Origin: Phoronis australis
Taxonomy: Eukaryota; Phoronida; Phoronidae
DNA length: 64,000 nucleotides
Assembly: GCA_002633005.1 (NCBI GenBank)
Contig: NMRA01000004.1
Location: 503,846-567,845 of the forward strand
Direction of reading: 5' to 3'
How positions within the stretch are numbered: the stretch's first letter is position 1; each line of letters starts with the position of its first letter. Below the pieces are notes generated by a model. It did no database searches. It was not told where the DNA came from and saw nothing but the letters and a program-made list of their open reading frames with translations. Shown in pieces: positions 26,301 through 49,500 of this stretch. The position numbers and the translations under genes were made by a program.

Positions 26301-28221
26301 TCTACTGACTTCTGCAGATCGTCGCTTTTCATAAGTTCAAATTGACCAATACCCGCTATCACTTGCCCTAGTTACGGTCCTGAGGGATCGAATTCGATCC
26401 TATGGCGACCCTGGTACGCATCTGCCAGTAAGAAGCCGCGAAAAAAGTGGAGATTGTTTAAGGTCCAAACTGGTGAAAAGCTGGGTATCACTTCAGACAA
26501 TTTCGTGGGAAAATGGTCAAATGGTCACAATTTTAAATAATTGGAAATGTTGCTACTTGTTCCTCCATATTTTGTCAGGATAACTTTAGCGGGAATCTCG
26601 CAAGGACAAACACATTCAGAATCGATGATGCAGTTTCATTCATTAACAACAGGTGTCGCTGTAACCTAGAGTTGAGCTAACATGTGTCAACCGGGAAATA
26701 GTGCGAACTGAAATTCAACGATAAAATACGGAGCAAACGCGGTATGGGATACATTAATTCATATATTTTTTGGAAAGATAACGTTGCGAGAAATCGAACG
26801 ATACCAAAATCACGCGTGTAGGTCAATGTCGTCATATTGTAAGTAAGTACTGGCAATTGTAGGCATTGACCATCGCCTCTGTTGGCCCGAACCAGAGGCG
26901 ATGCAGCTCCTATAATAGGCGCTCTGTGCGCCGGAAGCTTTTCGGCGAATTATGCCTCGCACTGACTAAACCATCAAAGTCACGTTGTTATAAATATCTT
27001 TTGCGCATAGAGGAACACCTTAAGAGGTTGCCGATGTGTTTAATTCCTTCCAACTCGAACAAATACTCCCGTTATGAAACTTTTTTTTCGAGCAGTCCCT
27101 ATTTCAGTTCCCAAAAGCGTGAAATCACCATTTTTATACTGCGCACGCTCCAATTTTTACCGCGCTCGCTAGGTGATGTGACTTCATGACCTCAATCTTT
27201 AAATAGGCCAAAGGTGAGCCATTGCAGTCTTGTCAGTCAAATGTTCATTTCCAAAATGCCACCACTTATACTTGTCTTTAATTGGCGTTACTTGAAACTG
27301 ATTGTATTTCAATGAATTATTGTTTGTATTTGATAAAAATAAATGCTGTTGATATGACATTTAATAGTCTTTGTGCACATTTTTGACATTTTAATGTTTA
27401 ACTACACGGCAAATGCACGGCTGGTTCCCGGCAGCACGTACGCAAAGGGCGGGAACTTCAGCTTTCAAAGTTCGCCGGTAGGACCGCAACTTCTGACCTT
27501 CGGCCTGGTTAAAAAAATGAAAATGTTGATTTCACGATTATGGTAACTGAAATAGGAACTGCTCGAAGAAAAAGTTTCATAACGGGAGTATTTGTTCGAG
27601 TTGGAAGGAATTAAACACGTCGACAACCTCCTAAGGTGTTCCTCTATGCGCAAAAGGTATTTATAACAACGTGACTTTGATGGTTTAGTCGGTGCGAGGA
27701 ATAATTCGCCAAAAAGCTTCCGGCGTACAGAGCGCCTATAGGAGCTGTATCGCCTCTGATTCGGGCCAACAGAGGCGATGGTCATTGCCTATGGCAATTG
27801 CTGCTTGGCAAGCTATTAAGAGAGGCTTTATATGACTGTATGTCACACCCACAAATCATAACACATATTTCCTTTATTTACTCGACGTCATATTTTATTT
27901 CCCCATTTATTTACCCACATCACCTGTATATTCAACTCTCAACTGAGTAGGTGACTGAGACGGCACTTGTCCAATATAGCAGTTACAAATTTTGTGAACA
28001 AGATTCACCCTCTGGTTCTCGAAACTCAAAATCAGCCGCCAATCCGCCATATTCGACAATGTCCGATTGAGCAGCTGAGACTGTCTACGCCGAACTTACC
28101 ATCCATTAATTGCATGCTTATGATTCACATCAACCCCTTCAGAAAGTAGCACCCGTACTTTGTCTTCTTCTCCACACGCACAAGCCTCTCTAAGCTTATC
28201 TTCTTGTGAGCAGGAGTTCAT
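20337..28221 (-). CDS. ANKRD40: Ankyrin repeat domain-containing protein 40
   Basis: This is a small ankyrin protein whose molecular role is poorly known. Exons on the minus strand, 5' to 3': 28100-28221, 24749-24897, 24052-24273, 20337-20632, joining in phase to 262 residues. Human ANKRD40 is 368 residues, and the central Pro-rich linker is much shorter here. The start at 28221 (MNSCSQEDKLREAC) fits the human MNALLEQ...LREAA start. Ankyrin repeat 1 is at about residues 7-40 (VRVLLSEGVDVN) and repeat 2 at 41-74 (WTALHWAAKRG, QQLLEAGADSS), split by the first intron. NYLSHPKFPYL matches human NYLANPAFPF. The last exon holds the diagnostic conserved C-terminal block (ELVLKVRIAN, FQELELVL). Introns 1 and 3 are full of mobile elements. 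The gene is head-to-head with U2AF2 and tail-to-tail with RSL1D1. Confidence 0.95.
22369..22917 (+). CDS. L1-type LINE ORF1 protein, N-terminal part
   Basis: An open frame from MGRTKRATSSPAPK runs into the 53-N gap at 22918. An earlier in-frame ATG lies at 22357. It shows the L1/Tx1 ORF1p order: a basic Ser/Pro-rich head, a heptad-like coiled coil (about residues 35-85), then an RRM-like domain (SRRNNLVFVGIP, ENSLSIVLKRYM, FERVHPIGDKG, IIAKFSFYKQRQQVW, SKIFVNEDFP). ORF1p is an RNA-binding chaperone of LINE ribonucleoprotein particles. Upstream, 22282-22315 resembles a LINE 5' leader (ACTTCCGGTAAAATGGCGCC). No reverse transcriptase follows in the part that can be read. After the gap the frame stops quickly at 23011-23013, so the copy is truncated. 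Confidence 0.75.
22918..22970. other. Assembly gap (53 N)
   Basis: The gap interrupts the LINE ORF1 sequence inside the TIR element. Confidence 0.99.
23880..24000. repeat. Dispersed repeat copy (GGACATTTTTCTAGGGTCCT family)
   Basis: It shares an ordered set of segments with 57060-57230 (CTCATG-AAAA, CAGCCA-TTACTGAGATATGAT, GGACATTTTTCTA-GGTCCT) and its tail with about 51540-51600. The borders are not clear. Confidence 0.5.
25075..25215 (-). repeat. tRNA-derived SINE, copy A
   Basis: On the minus strand a box-B-like GGTTCAAGTC (25083-25092) and an upstream box-A-like TTGCCTCTAGACTG give a tRNA-like head. The sequence between about 25085 and 25215 is matched in order by a second, interrupted copy at 25995-26072 plus 27801-27870, which defines a repeat family. 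It lies in ANKRD40 intron 1. Confidence 0.65.
25262..25958. mobile_element. Foldback/MULE-like non-autonomous element Z
   Basis: Long inverted arms (about 25293-25545 against 25570-25810) share GCTCATATAGGAGCTC, the block GGAAGCTTTTCGGCGAATTA and other segments. The ends are AGACAGTGATCACTG and its near-inverse. The element is flanked by a 13-bp direct repeat CTAGTTTTCTATT at 25249-25261 and 25959-25971. A second, smaller inverted pair (CTGGTCGAATATAGCGGTCC near 25831 against its inverse near 25933) lies in the right part. There is no transposase, so the element is non-autonomous. Confidence 0.7.
25995..26072 (-). repeat. tRNA-derived SINE copy B, left fragment
   Basis: This corresponds to about 25078-25148 of copy A (GAACCAGGGCTGCCC; ACTGTTCAGCCAAAAGGCAA) and stops at GGCAATTG (26065-26072). 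The match resumes at 27801, so the SINE was split by later insertions. Confidence 0.65.
26073..26851. mobile_element. TIR element X inserted in SINE copy B
   Basis: Inverted arms of about 150 bp (26073-26237 against 26695-26850) share CAATATGACGAC, TGATTTTGGTATC and GCACTATTTCCCGGT. The element is bounded by GGCAATTG at 26065-26072 and 26852-26859, an 8-bp target-site duplication compatible with hAT or Mutator-like transposition. No coding potential was seen. Confidence 0.65.
26860..27791. mobile_element. Foldback/MULE-like element Y inserted beside X
   Basis: Long terminal inverted repeats of about 250-270 bp (26860-27130 against 27530-27791) start TAGGCATTGACCATCGCC on the left and TAGGCAATGACCATCGCC when the right end is inverted. 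The flanks are a perfect 9-bp direct repeat TGGCAATTG at 26851-26859 and 27792-27800. A 9-bp duplication with long TIRs is typical of Mutator-like elements. The arms share GCCGGAAGCTTTTCGGCGAA with element Z, so Y and Z are one family. The translated frames on the two arms are mirror images of the TIR and not genes. Confidence 0.75.
27801..27870 (-). repeat. tRNA-derived SINE copy B, right fragment
   Basis: CTTGGCAAG, TTTATATG-CTGTA and GTCACACC follow the same order as in copy A at 25147-25190. It is the other half of the SINE split by elements X and Y. Confidence 0.6.
27945..28086. repeat. Short inverted-repeat relative of element Z beside ANKRD40 exon 1
   Basis: GTGACTGAGAC...TGTCCAATATAGC on the left is mirrored by ATATTCGACAATGTCC...GCTGAGACTGTC on the right. 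The TCGAATATAGCGG/CTGATTTTGAG core also occurs in element Z near 25833-25860. It ends about 14 bp from the ANKRD40 exon 1 donor at 28099. Confidence 0.5.
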
Positions 28222-28588
28222 TGCTTAAAAATCGCCACAAAAATTTGTCAAGACTCAGCGGGTGACATGGAAGAAAAGCAGACAGCTATCGATCTCGCTC
28301 TATATCGTGCATACAGAAATTATTCTCAACATCTTCAGCAAGAATATTTCTACATTTTAAGAATTCAAAATATAGATTTCAGACAATTATATGAAAAATT
28401 GTAACTTTTTACCTAAATGCATCACAAAAATATGAAATAAAAAATAGTAGAGCATGATGGGATTTGTACTTGTCCACCATTTTACTCTTGTTCGACCCTC
28501 TTCGTTCGAATATTTCGGAACTTTTGTTTTAAAAAAACAAGCAGCGAGGTGGTCTTGATTTCGTTTTTACGTCACATCAAACGAATAT
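28222..28588. promoter_or_regulatory. Bidirectional promoter, ANKRD40 / U2AF2
   Basis: The 367 bp between the two start codons must hold both 5'UTRs and both core promoters. It contains TACGTCACA (28567-28575), a half-site for CREB/ATF factors, 14 bp before the U2AF2 ATG. No TATA box is evident at a suitable place for U2AF2. Confidence 0.6.
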
Positions 28589-39782
<11,194 letters not shown>

Positions 39783-42700
39783 AAATGACGCAACTTGGTA
39801 ATTTAGGAACAGGTCCAAACCATGTACCTGCATTATCAACCTCAACATTCTCCAGTTAGTATCTGTGCTCGTGCCTGGGAAATTCTTATAGCAGCAAAAC
39901 AGTTTTAGTTGCACCTGAAGCAGCATGCATTGGTGTTATAGTGAACATCATCCCAATATTACTAAGCTTGAGTTTTGAACTCTTTCACTTAGGATTTTCT
40001 GACAAGTTTTAGTCGAGATTTTGTGGAGCCGTAGCTCTTTCTTCAATGCGAATCCAAGAAAAATTGTTTAGTTCCCTTTGACAGATTTTGGTTCTCGGAT
40101 TCCTATGAAAAATATGAAAAAGTTCGGCTTATCAAGCAAGTCAGAGACAAGGTTAATTGATGAAGAGGTTGGTTATGTCGTAAGATACATTTCTTGAAGA
40201 TCATTTATTCAGCTAAACCCAGCAGCTGCATAACCAATTCATGAACTCGAACAAAAGTTTGAGATTCAGGGTTGGTGTTCCGACTACCCTCAGCTATGTA
40301 GAGATTATTTGCAATTTTTTAGTAGTACCCGATTTTGTACTTAGTTGATTTGTGTTTACTGCAATATTAAAACTCCTGCAGGCATCATGGTTTCTTGAAG
40401 ATTACTGTTAAAAAAATTATTTTCTAACCCCAAAAATGGTCCTCTTTGTTGAAACATTCAAATAGCTGTAGATGGAAACAATTAAACATCACATTGAATA
40501 CCATTATTCCATAGTAGATCTGTTTGTTATTGTGTACAGCAGGAATATTTGAAATAAATGTTGGAATTTTATTTGGTAGTTTTCAGGCCATCTCCGTCAT
40601 CTTGTCGTATTGGAATAAAATTCAATAACAGCCACATGCAGAATTATGGGCAAAAAAAATAAAACCACGTCGGTTTGTTTGTGAACATGTGTTAAGTCCT
40701 GCACTCTGCTAATTAGGTTTGGCTGAAATTGCAATAGTTCAGAGTGGTAAAAATCAAGTGGGCAATGGTGAATCTTATTGCTGTGTAATTAGGAATGCCA
40801 ACTGGCAGTAGTAGAAAAAAGTTTAGTATCCCAAACATGAACCAAAACGAAGGTTTTCAAAGGTGGTGCTGTGGGGAGGGGAGCAGGATGAACACATCAA
40901 ACTTCATCTAGTTCCATTATGTTGCATGTAAGTCCAATAGCAACCAAGGTCACTGTTCCACTATCTGATAACACAGGCCATTGTTGAATCTGCTGTGGCC
41001 ATATTAATAACTGATCAGGAGACAGGACACGCAAACGTACATAAAGTCTATTTTATTAGATGTTGTAGAGGTTTAACAATTTATATCCATGTCACAACCA
41101 TACATAAACAGTATCCAACTTTACATTATTGTTGATGCGCTGAATCTCGCAGAGTAAAACTAGAGAGTAATTTTGATCCAGTTTTACATTGTGCAATTAC
41201 CAGCTTACCACTGATGCGACTCACTGACAAAGTGCAGTTTGATGAGCTCATAAACAAGTCTTTCTCATCTAAGCTAATGTTGATTCTAGCTCTCTTAACT
41301 AACAGTTGAACGGTGTTACAACATGCCTGATAAGCAATGTTCACTCACTTGTACTATTACATTCAAGAAGTCCCTTGTCAACTGCAACGAACCCTTCACA
41401 AAAGTGCTAGGATATTTGTTGTAACACGGCTCCACAGTACATGTGTTGCAACAAGTTACTGCATATTTTGTCACCCAGATTACACCACTATTATAAATGA
41501 AGTAGTTCACAAGAACATTAAAGCGAGACATTCGTTAACAGCAATATATAATCTAAAACCCTGGTTTATTCAGCAACAAGTGGTAAAATCTCAAAGAGCA
41601 AAACAACTGGGACATTAATGGCAATCATTTTAAGCATTTTGCTTCACTTAACAGGCCAACTCCCTAAATCGTGATGGTTTAGACATGTCTGGACAAACCC
41701 TGGATAAACACTGTTGAGTCCCCTGCATGCAATTGATACTCAAATGCAGAATATTGCTTCAATGTTCGCTGACATCTATGCAAAGAGGCACACGAGTGTG
41801 GAGCAAATCCAGATTCAAGAAGCAATTTGAATTTAAAATCAACGGAAAATGCAAAAATGAGCACTATACTAGATCTTCCTAGTTCAAAAAATGACCATAA
41901 CACATTTTTGTGCTGTAACATCAGCAAATGTGAAACACAATTCCACAAAAAAAAACTTGGAAGTCAGCAAGTGTCACAGATTAGGTAAGGTATCTTTCCA
42001 TAGAAATGCCTGTATTCAGGAAAATCACGTGTTCCCAAGGTGAAGAACTGTTTTCTCTCGATCTACTCGGACGTCAAAAAGTGCATGGCACTTTTATTTA
42101 TTTATTTATTAACACTACTAAGAGAACATCCAGTTGTCGATTGTTAGTAGGTTCAATTCTTCAAACATGATTCTAAATTTGGGTGTTCATCATAGATTGC
42201 ATAAAAATTATATTGCTTCAATGGCATAATCTAATACGCTGTAAAATCAATACAACTGTATTTCCACTCAACATTAGAAAAAGAAATTTGACAGTACATG
42301 ATCTTTTGGCTAAAAACAGCATTTAAAGCTCTTTTATGACATCATAAAGGAATCTGGCATTCCACTCCAAAATGACAAGATCAGATGTTTGCTTTCACCT
42401 GCTTGTGAAGTGGTCTCGTGAGCTCTTGCTAACAGGAAGCCATTCTTGCCTCCAAATGTCTGGTAATAAGCTAAGCAGTCAAAATTCTGTGACCGATGCA
42501 TTTTATTTTATTTTTGTGTTACAAGACAACTAAACGAGAAGTGACTAATAAGACACTACTGTTGACTAATATCACACAACACATCTAAACCTGTCACTTC
42601 TAGACTGCCCGACTACTAATACTCGACAGTGAGAACACATCAAAGAGTCAGACGTGTGATACTGAGGTCACCATAACCCATAGCAATTACTAGTCAAAAA

Positions 42701-43541
42701 TAAGAACAAGCCGATCATCAACTTGAAAAACCGATCTGCAAAAAAGCTTTTTGTATATTTACAGCAAATATATGAAACTATAATTCAATTATAATACACC
42801 AGTTGACAGTGTGCTTGCTTTTGAAAGTCCCAACGATTCATGTAGTTATGAAATGATGGAAATAGATAATTACTGAAATGATGATCAATTGTGTCGTCAT
42901 TGAAGATGAGCTTTAAGTACAGGCTTGCTGTTTGGTTTCATAACGTAGACATGAACAGTCTCCTCATACAACAAAATGGTTTGGCATTTATTTAAATACA
43001 ACTTAAAAGTTATAATTGTGAATGACATTGGTGGGAGTGATCAGTCAGACCACCAGAAAGAAATGCGCAACAAGGGGAGACAAATGGTATAGTGCACTGA
43101 TGCTGCATTGCCAACAGGTTTTTAGATCACTCAGCTATTGACTACAATGATCGTTAAGACTTTCATGACCAATAGGCAATGCCTGATCCATGTGAATAAA
43201 ATGTGTAGTGATGTATATCTGGGAGGGCAAACACTGCATTGCTTCTATACAATAGTCATTCAGATCACACTAACCTTCCAAAAACCACAGAGAGACGGTA
43301 AGAAGATGTTTCACTGAACACGTTGTGACCCTTTTATCCTACCTTTTGTCAAAGAATTTTAAAATAGGCATAAAATTCAAGACGATAAGAGAAACACTGA
43401 CATGGCCTTGCCCTTTGGTACATGTAAAACGATCGTTCTCTGTTGAAACAGACTCCTGGGACCAAAGCGTTGCCTATTCATCCACAAAGAAGTACACAAT
43501 TACCTTATTGAAAATACAAATCTATAGCCATGCCTCTTTCA
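39783..43541. other. Tail-to-tail intergenic region and 3'UTRs
   Basis: U2AF2 probably ends near AATAAA at 40553-40558, with more A-rich signals at 40614-40630. On the minus strand AATAAA at 41052-41057 is one possible end of the MAP2K transcript, which would give a long 3'UTR. I see no further exons; a TTTATTTATTTATT run lies at about 42092. Confidence 0.45.
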
Positions 43542-46500
43542 CTATTGTGCGTCAGCTGGCTTTTTGAAGTCAAGAACCCTAGAGACAAAGCCAGCCATAT
43601 CCACCTCTTCATTTTCGTACTTCAGAAGGAATGGGTGTAGAAGCAATTCCTCATACTTTGGCCGAGAGCGGTAGTCCTTCAGCAGGCTGTTAGGAGAAAT
43701 AGAACACATTACACCCTTGAGACCTGTTCTGCCATGCACACTAGAGCTAAACATCATGGTTGAAGCAACCATTCTGGATATTGTGGCCAGTATATTCCAT
43801 GACCCGTTTCAACTGTTTCGCTGTTAATGAGTTTAAATTTTTTACATTCAATTGGTGAGTTTGAAAAACAATGCATTGAGTCTGAATTCATGGGAGAATT
43901 TGAATATTAATTTACAGGGAATATTGACATGCAACTGACGAATTCCACTTGGTCTAAGCTTTTATCATGTGAAACCATGAATCCTAATTTACCATATTAA
44001 AAAGCTCTAACACATATATTTTACAAAAATTCAAACATAAACGATGCTATGAGTACACTCAATATTGCAGTATTTGTAAACCCTAGGTCAAGATTATGAT
44101 TTTTGGCTAACATTCAAAAAATTTTAACTTCAAAAGGGAACTGTATTTTATTCTGAATAAATTTTGCATAGTTTTCTACGAGTTGTTGATTAATTTCACT
44201 AATAATTCAACAGCAAAAAGTAAACTTATATTTTCTAATGGAACTAAAAAAAATCATCCGCTTGGGGTGCTGCTTCTCGTGATCATTTGGTGGGGTAAAG
44301 TCTGTGTCTTATTTTAGCGTGCAGTCAAGTGGCGTTCTTCAAATTGTCGGAATAATAAATTTTAGCGTGAAATATCGCGTCAACAGCCATCTCCTAAAAT
44401 GTTGTGATATCTTTCGTGCGATGACAGCTTCGAAGCAGTAAGGTTTGTTCTAAAATTCGGTTTTCTGGTATTAAAATACTAAAAACTTGTAACGAAATGA
44501 AGCAAGTTCCGACAATTTGTTGTGACATGTACGCAACCTCATGCTGACAGCAAAGAACAGTTGATAAAAGAATCGCGCAGAAAAGAAACTGGTCAAGATC
44601 AGGTGACACAATAGCCAAAAGTCTACCCAAAAGAACGCAGCACAATTTTAGCAGCAGCCGATGAACCACAGAATGCTAAATTTTCCAACAAAGGTAAGTT
44701 AGTTAGTTTACTCAAGATAGTAGTTTTAATGAAACTAATTTTGAGTCAGATTTTATCTAGTCAGCTTTTTCCCACATTGGCGCAAAGCTAGGCCGGGCAA
44801 CCAATGGTATGCCATGTCCCTCCCCTTAGAAAACACTTTTTACAAAGTTCAAACAACCAGCAGCTATACAAAAAGGCAAGGCGAAACTTTTACAACACTG
44901 CAGCAAACAATAAAAACAAGAACAGCTGATGACGATAAAATACGATGTAAACTCTTCACAATGTGGCACAGCAATATGTCATAAGCAGTCAATGCCCCAC
45001 CAGCCACGTCAATGACATATCAGCCATTGCTGTCAGGATTTCAGTGTTTTGACAATTAATATGAATCAGCTTTTGTTTGGCACGCAACCCGAGCAAATGT
45101 GACTTTATTTGTATGTTAGAACCAGTTAACTGCAGCATTATTTTTACTCCAGTCTCCTTTTAAATGTTGTCTAACAGTTTAAATTCAATTTGATGATTTT
45201 CAAACACTGAACTTAAGTTTGCAGCACTTGTTCTGATTTTTTTCAACAAAAACGATCTTTTTCATGAAATTAATTAAACTTTAATGAAAGTTAACTTGCC
45301 TTTCTTATACATCATGTACTGCTCGCGAATTTGCAACTATCCTTCAAACCCATTATCAGACAAATCGTGAAACGCATCATACTTCCAATCTAAATCAGAC
45401 AAAAAGAGTATGATGTAAAGCTTTGCTCCGGAACTAAAAAGGTGTTGCGGAAATCAACCAAAGAGTGACCTACCATTTCACAATGAAGTCTTCGAACACT
45501 GGTGAAAATGTATCGGCAGGTAACTTTGGTGGATCATCCTCCACAACGCACTTTAACTGCTCAAAAGGAGTCTTGAAAGTCTCATAGGGGAATTTTCCAA
45601 TAGCTAGCTCCACCTAAACATTATTGGGAAAACAGTTAAAACAAGAGTTTGCCTCCACACTGAAAAATGTCGATAACATATCTTTTCATATTTATACATA
45701 TTTTCGGATTTGGCATTGCTTAATTAATATAACATAAACAACAATAAAATCTTGCAGTTAAATACAAGTGATTGAAACCGTGTTTCCATAGCACTTACGA
45801 ATTTTGTGTACTTTAACATGTTTTACCAACTAATAATTGTATTTATCAAAACAATTGTTCATAAGAAAGGAATTCCCCATTGGTAAGATTGCTGCAGCTG
45901 GCAACTTGCAGTTAAAATACAAAAATACAAGAGACAAACTAATGGACAAAAACATCTCAGTTATTCTAAGAAACCTTAACAGTCATAAATATCCGGTGAT
46001 ATCACAAACAATTTGGTAACGTTTTACCAAGACAATGTGAAAAATACAACCACACTCACCAACGTTATACCAAAGCTCCAAACATCAGACCGAATGTCAT
46101 AAGACTTTTGATCCTTCCCAGGATTAATTCTCTCCGGCTGGAAAAAAAAATAAACTGAAGTTACTGCCAGTGTAGTGATAAGCGGTACTACGTGGGATGT
46201 GACTCATCAATAAAGCATGTTGTTGCTTACGAATATACTAACTGAAAGGCACTAAATGTAATGTTTGCCCACACAAAATTGTCAAGAGACTGATACCGAT
46301 GTATCAGCGTCACATGACATGGACGAAATGACTGAAAGTTGACATGCAGCTCCCTATATGTAAGCCATTTAAAGGGGAACGTAACCATTTTTGATGTTAA
46401 GTTTATGAAAAATACAGACCCTGATTTTCTGGGAGGTACATTTTTCTTTGTAAATTTCTGTACCGCAGTGGCCGCTGTTAGAGACTCAACTAAGTTCCCT

Positions 46501-49500
46501 AAATCTTTTGCATATTTGTTTCTCACGTAAATCACATATGTAATATTCTTCTATCATTTTGTCTTTATTATAAAACCCTCTTGGACCAGTGACAATTTTT
46601 AATAACATAACTAAAAACGAGTCCTTAATTAAATAACAAGAGCAACGTAGAGCGTTGAAATGCGCCCACAAAAGCACCCCAAATAGCGTTTATTTGTATC
46701 ATAAAAATGTCCACTAGATGGAGCAAAATACGTCGCATCCATCTGAAAACTGGTATATGTCATCAAAGCTATTTACCAAATTTCATAAAAACATGTCAAG
46801 GAACTTCTGAGATATCGAGGAAAACAGAAAAAACGAAATTGCCACGTGGTGGCTATGGTTGCAAAGCATAACATATCTGCCACTAGGAGGTGCCACAGTA
46901 GATGAAGTCGTCGGAAAATCATCAACTGTCCTCTTCACACAAAGAACATATGCCAATTTTCCCAATCATCCTAAGAGTGATTTGGTTGACAGATGGCTGG
47001 GTGCCAAAAACAGACTAGAAAATGGCAAAACGACCACTAGATGTCATCATTTCAATGGGAAGCTATTTATCAAATTTCATAAAAATCCATCAAGCAGCTT
47101 GGTAATGATACTTAAACAGCATAATAAAGGGCAATCAGTGTTTTCACAAGCCCACAACTACACAGTAGATTTAGGGAACTTGGTCGAGTCCCTATTTGGG
47201 ACTGTTTCATGCAACCGGACACTGGCGTCTATTTACTACCAATGAAATAATAGAAAGTGATGTGAACAGCTTAGTAAAAGGTCCAAATTTGTATCACCCT
47301 TCATTTCTATTGAGCAAAAACGTAATGTCCCACATGCTATTGAACACAGTCTATGTCGGCCAGCCATGTTTACATTATGGAATGCAGAACCAAGATGTTT
47401 TATGTCACATTCACAGTAATAAGGGTCCCCGCATTTTGAGATCCAGTTTTATCCACAAAATAACGAGCATCAAACTGATGCTCAAAATAGAAGATCCCCA
47501 TAAGTGACTATTGTCGTAAATACAATTATAAACATGGAAAACATCTCTCCAACATAACCAGGGATCTATACCTTTCTGAAAGGTAACTTCAAAAATAGCT
47601 ATTTTCCTGTTTAAGTATAGCCAACAACATGCTCCTGAAGCTTGACTTATTCGTAACAAAGCAATATATGTTTAAGTCATTTCAATTTAATATCAATTCA
47701 TAATTAACAAAAGACACTCTAAATCATGCAGTTTCAGACCAGCACATATAATGGGAAATGGGATTTGCGTCTGCATTTTTATGTGAAGTTTAGGCACATA
47801 TACTGATATGAAAAACAACTCTCGAGCAAGTCTTAAAAAATATTTTTATAGAAAAAAGGTACACTAGTATAAATACCCCCAACATAAATAAATGATAATT
47901 GTTAGCAAAGACATACTGCCATGTAGGGTTTGCAGCCAGCGTCGATCGTTTTGGCGACAGAATCAACAAGATGGCCGCTGATACCGAAATCACAGATCTT
48001 GACCTCTCCTTGCCTATTTATAAGAATGTTGGAAGGCTTCACATCTCTGTGTATCACTTTGAGTTCTGACTGGAGATAATGTAATGCTTTCACAACCTGA
48101 AAGAAGTACAAGAGTTAGTTACATGAGCTTGGTCTTGTAAAAGAATTTCAGTTACAAGGAACATCAACAAATGATTATATAAATAAGAACTGAATAAAGA
48201 GAACTCAGAAAGCAAATTCACTAAACTACTGACAGTATCACATAACACGATCAGTCATGAACGCATTTTGTGTCACAGGCGGATTTAGAAGGGTTAGAAA
48301 ACTTGTCTGTTTTTAGAAAAGTTTCCTTCGATATTATGGTTGCCCTTTTGCGGCATCACTGTACTATAAGTTAATATGCATTCAACAGATTGGCTCTTTC
48401 AATCAGTCAACATGGTTTGTATTATCAGAGCTAAAATTTTATCTCAGAAATCCAAAAATCTGCATAAGATCATTGATTTGAATTTTTCATTTAATTATTG
48501 CTCCTTAGGATTGGAGACACTTGAACAGACAGATCACAATGAAATATGCCTGAATAAAACTGTTCCTAAGTATTTGAAACAAAACTAAACAAACCTCTTT
48601 TTAAGAACATGCTCAGTCACCTTACCATCACAAACACAAAAAACATGGCTCACACTTATGAAACTGGTCACAGGCCTCTTAACTCAGTTCACCAACACAA
48701 ACTCATGACCCCCCCTCACAAACTCATGCCCCCCCTCACAAAACACGGATTACGCAACCCAAAAAGTACAGCTGGAAGACTCATATCCACTAACAAACAC
48801 ATGAATGCACAGTGGACTATGAGTATGAGCCATACTGGTCAGTAGCTGTGCTTTTTGGGTGCGAAAGTCGCATTTAGTAAGTCTGAGCACGAGTTTGTGA
48901 CTCACTGAACTGAGTTCACAGACCATGGTTCAGTGAGTCACAAACCATGAGCTATGTTTATAAGTGAGGAACTGTATTTATAAGTACATGAGCCACGTTG
49001 TTGGAATAGTCTGAATATGAACTCTAGACTAGATCTACAGGCAACATAACGAAATATGTTTTATGGTTGGTGGTCAATGTTCAGCACCACCTACAGTTCA
49101 CTTCTGTGATTTGGTTGGATAATTTATTTACTTAGTCAGATTTCATGTGTCAGTATAAATACTTTGCCATCAAATCATCGCTGGTGTATTGTGGGATATC
49201 CATATGATTCACAAAAAAATCAAACACAACAAAAAATTTTGTTTTGGTCAACTCGGCCCATCTAGTTTAAAACAATCTGAAATTGGTCAACCTCAAGTCG
49301 CGTCCACGTTCTCATGATGCTAAAGAACTACATGTCAGATATTTCCTATCAAATTATGAGACAGTACCAAAATACGCCCACAGCTGAGGGTGACCTAGCC
49401 AACTTACAGCAAACGCTACTTTTCCTAGTATACTCTCTGGTATTGACTCTTTCATGTCCTCGTAGACCTTCCTATAGAATTTGTCCAGAGAAGTGTCCAT

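Noticed and set aside
26866-27785. Mirror-image open frames (TIASVGPNQRR...)
   Set aside because: They are translations of the two inverted arms of element Y, not genes.
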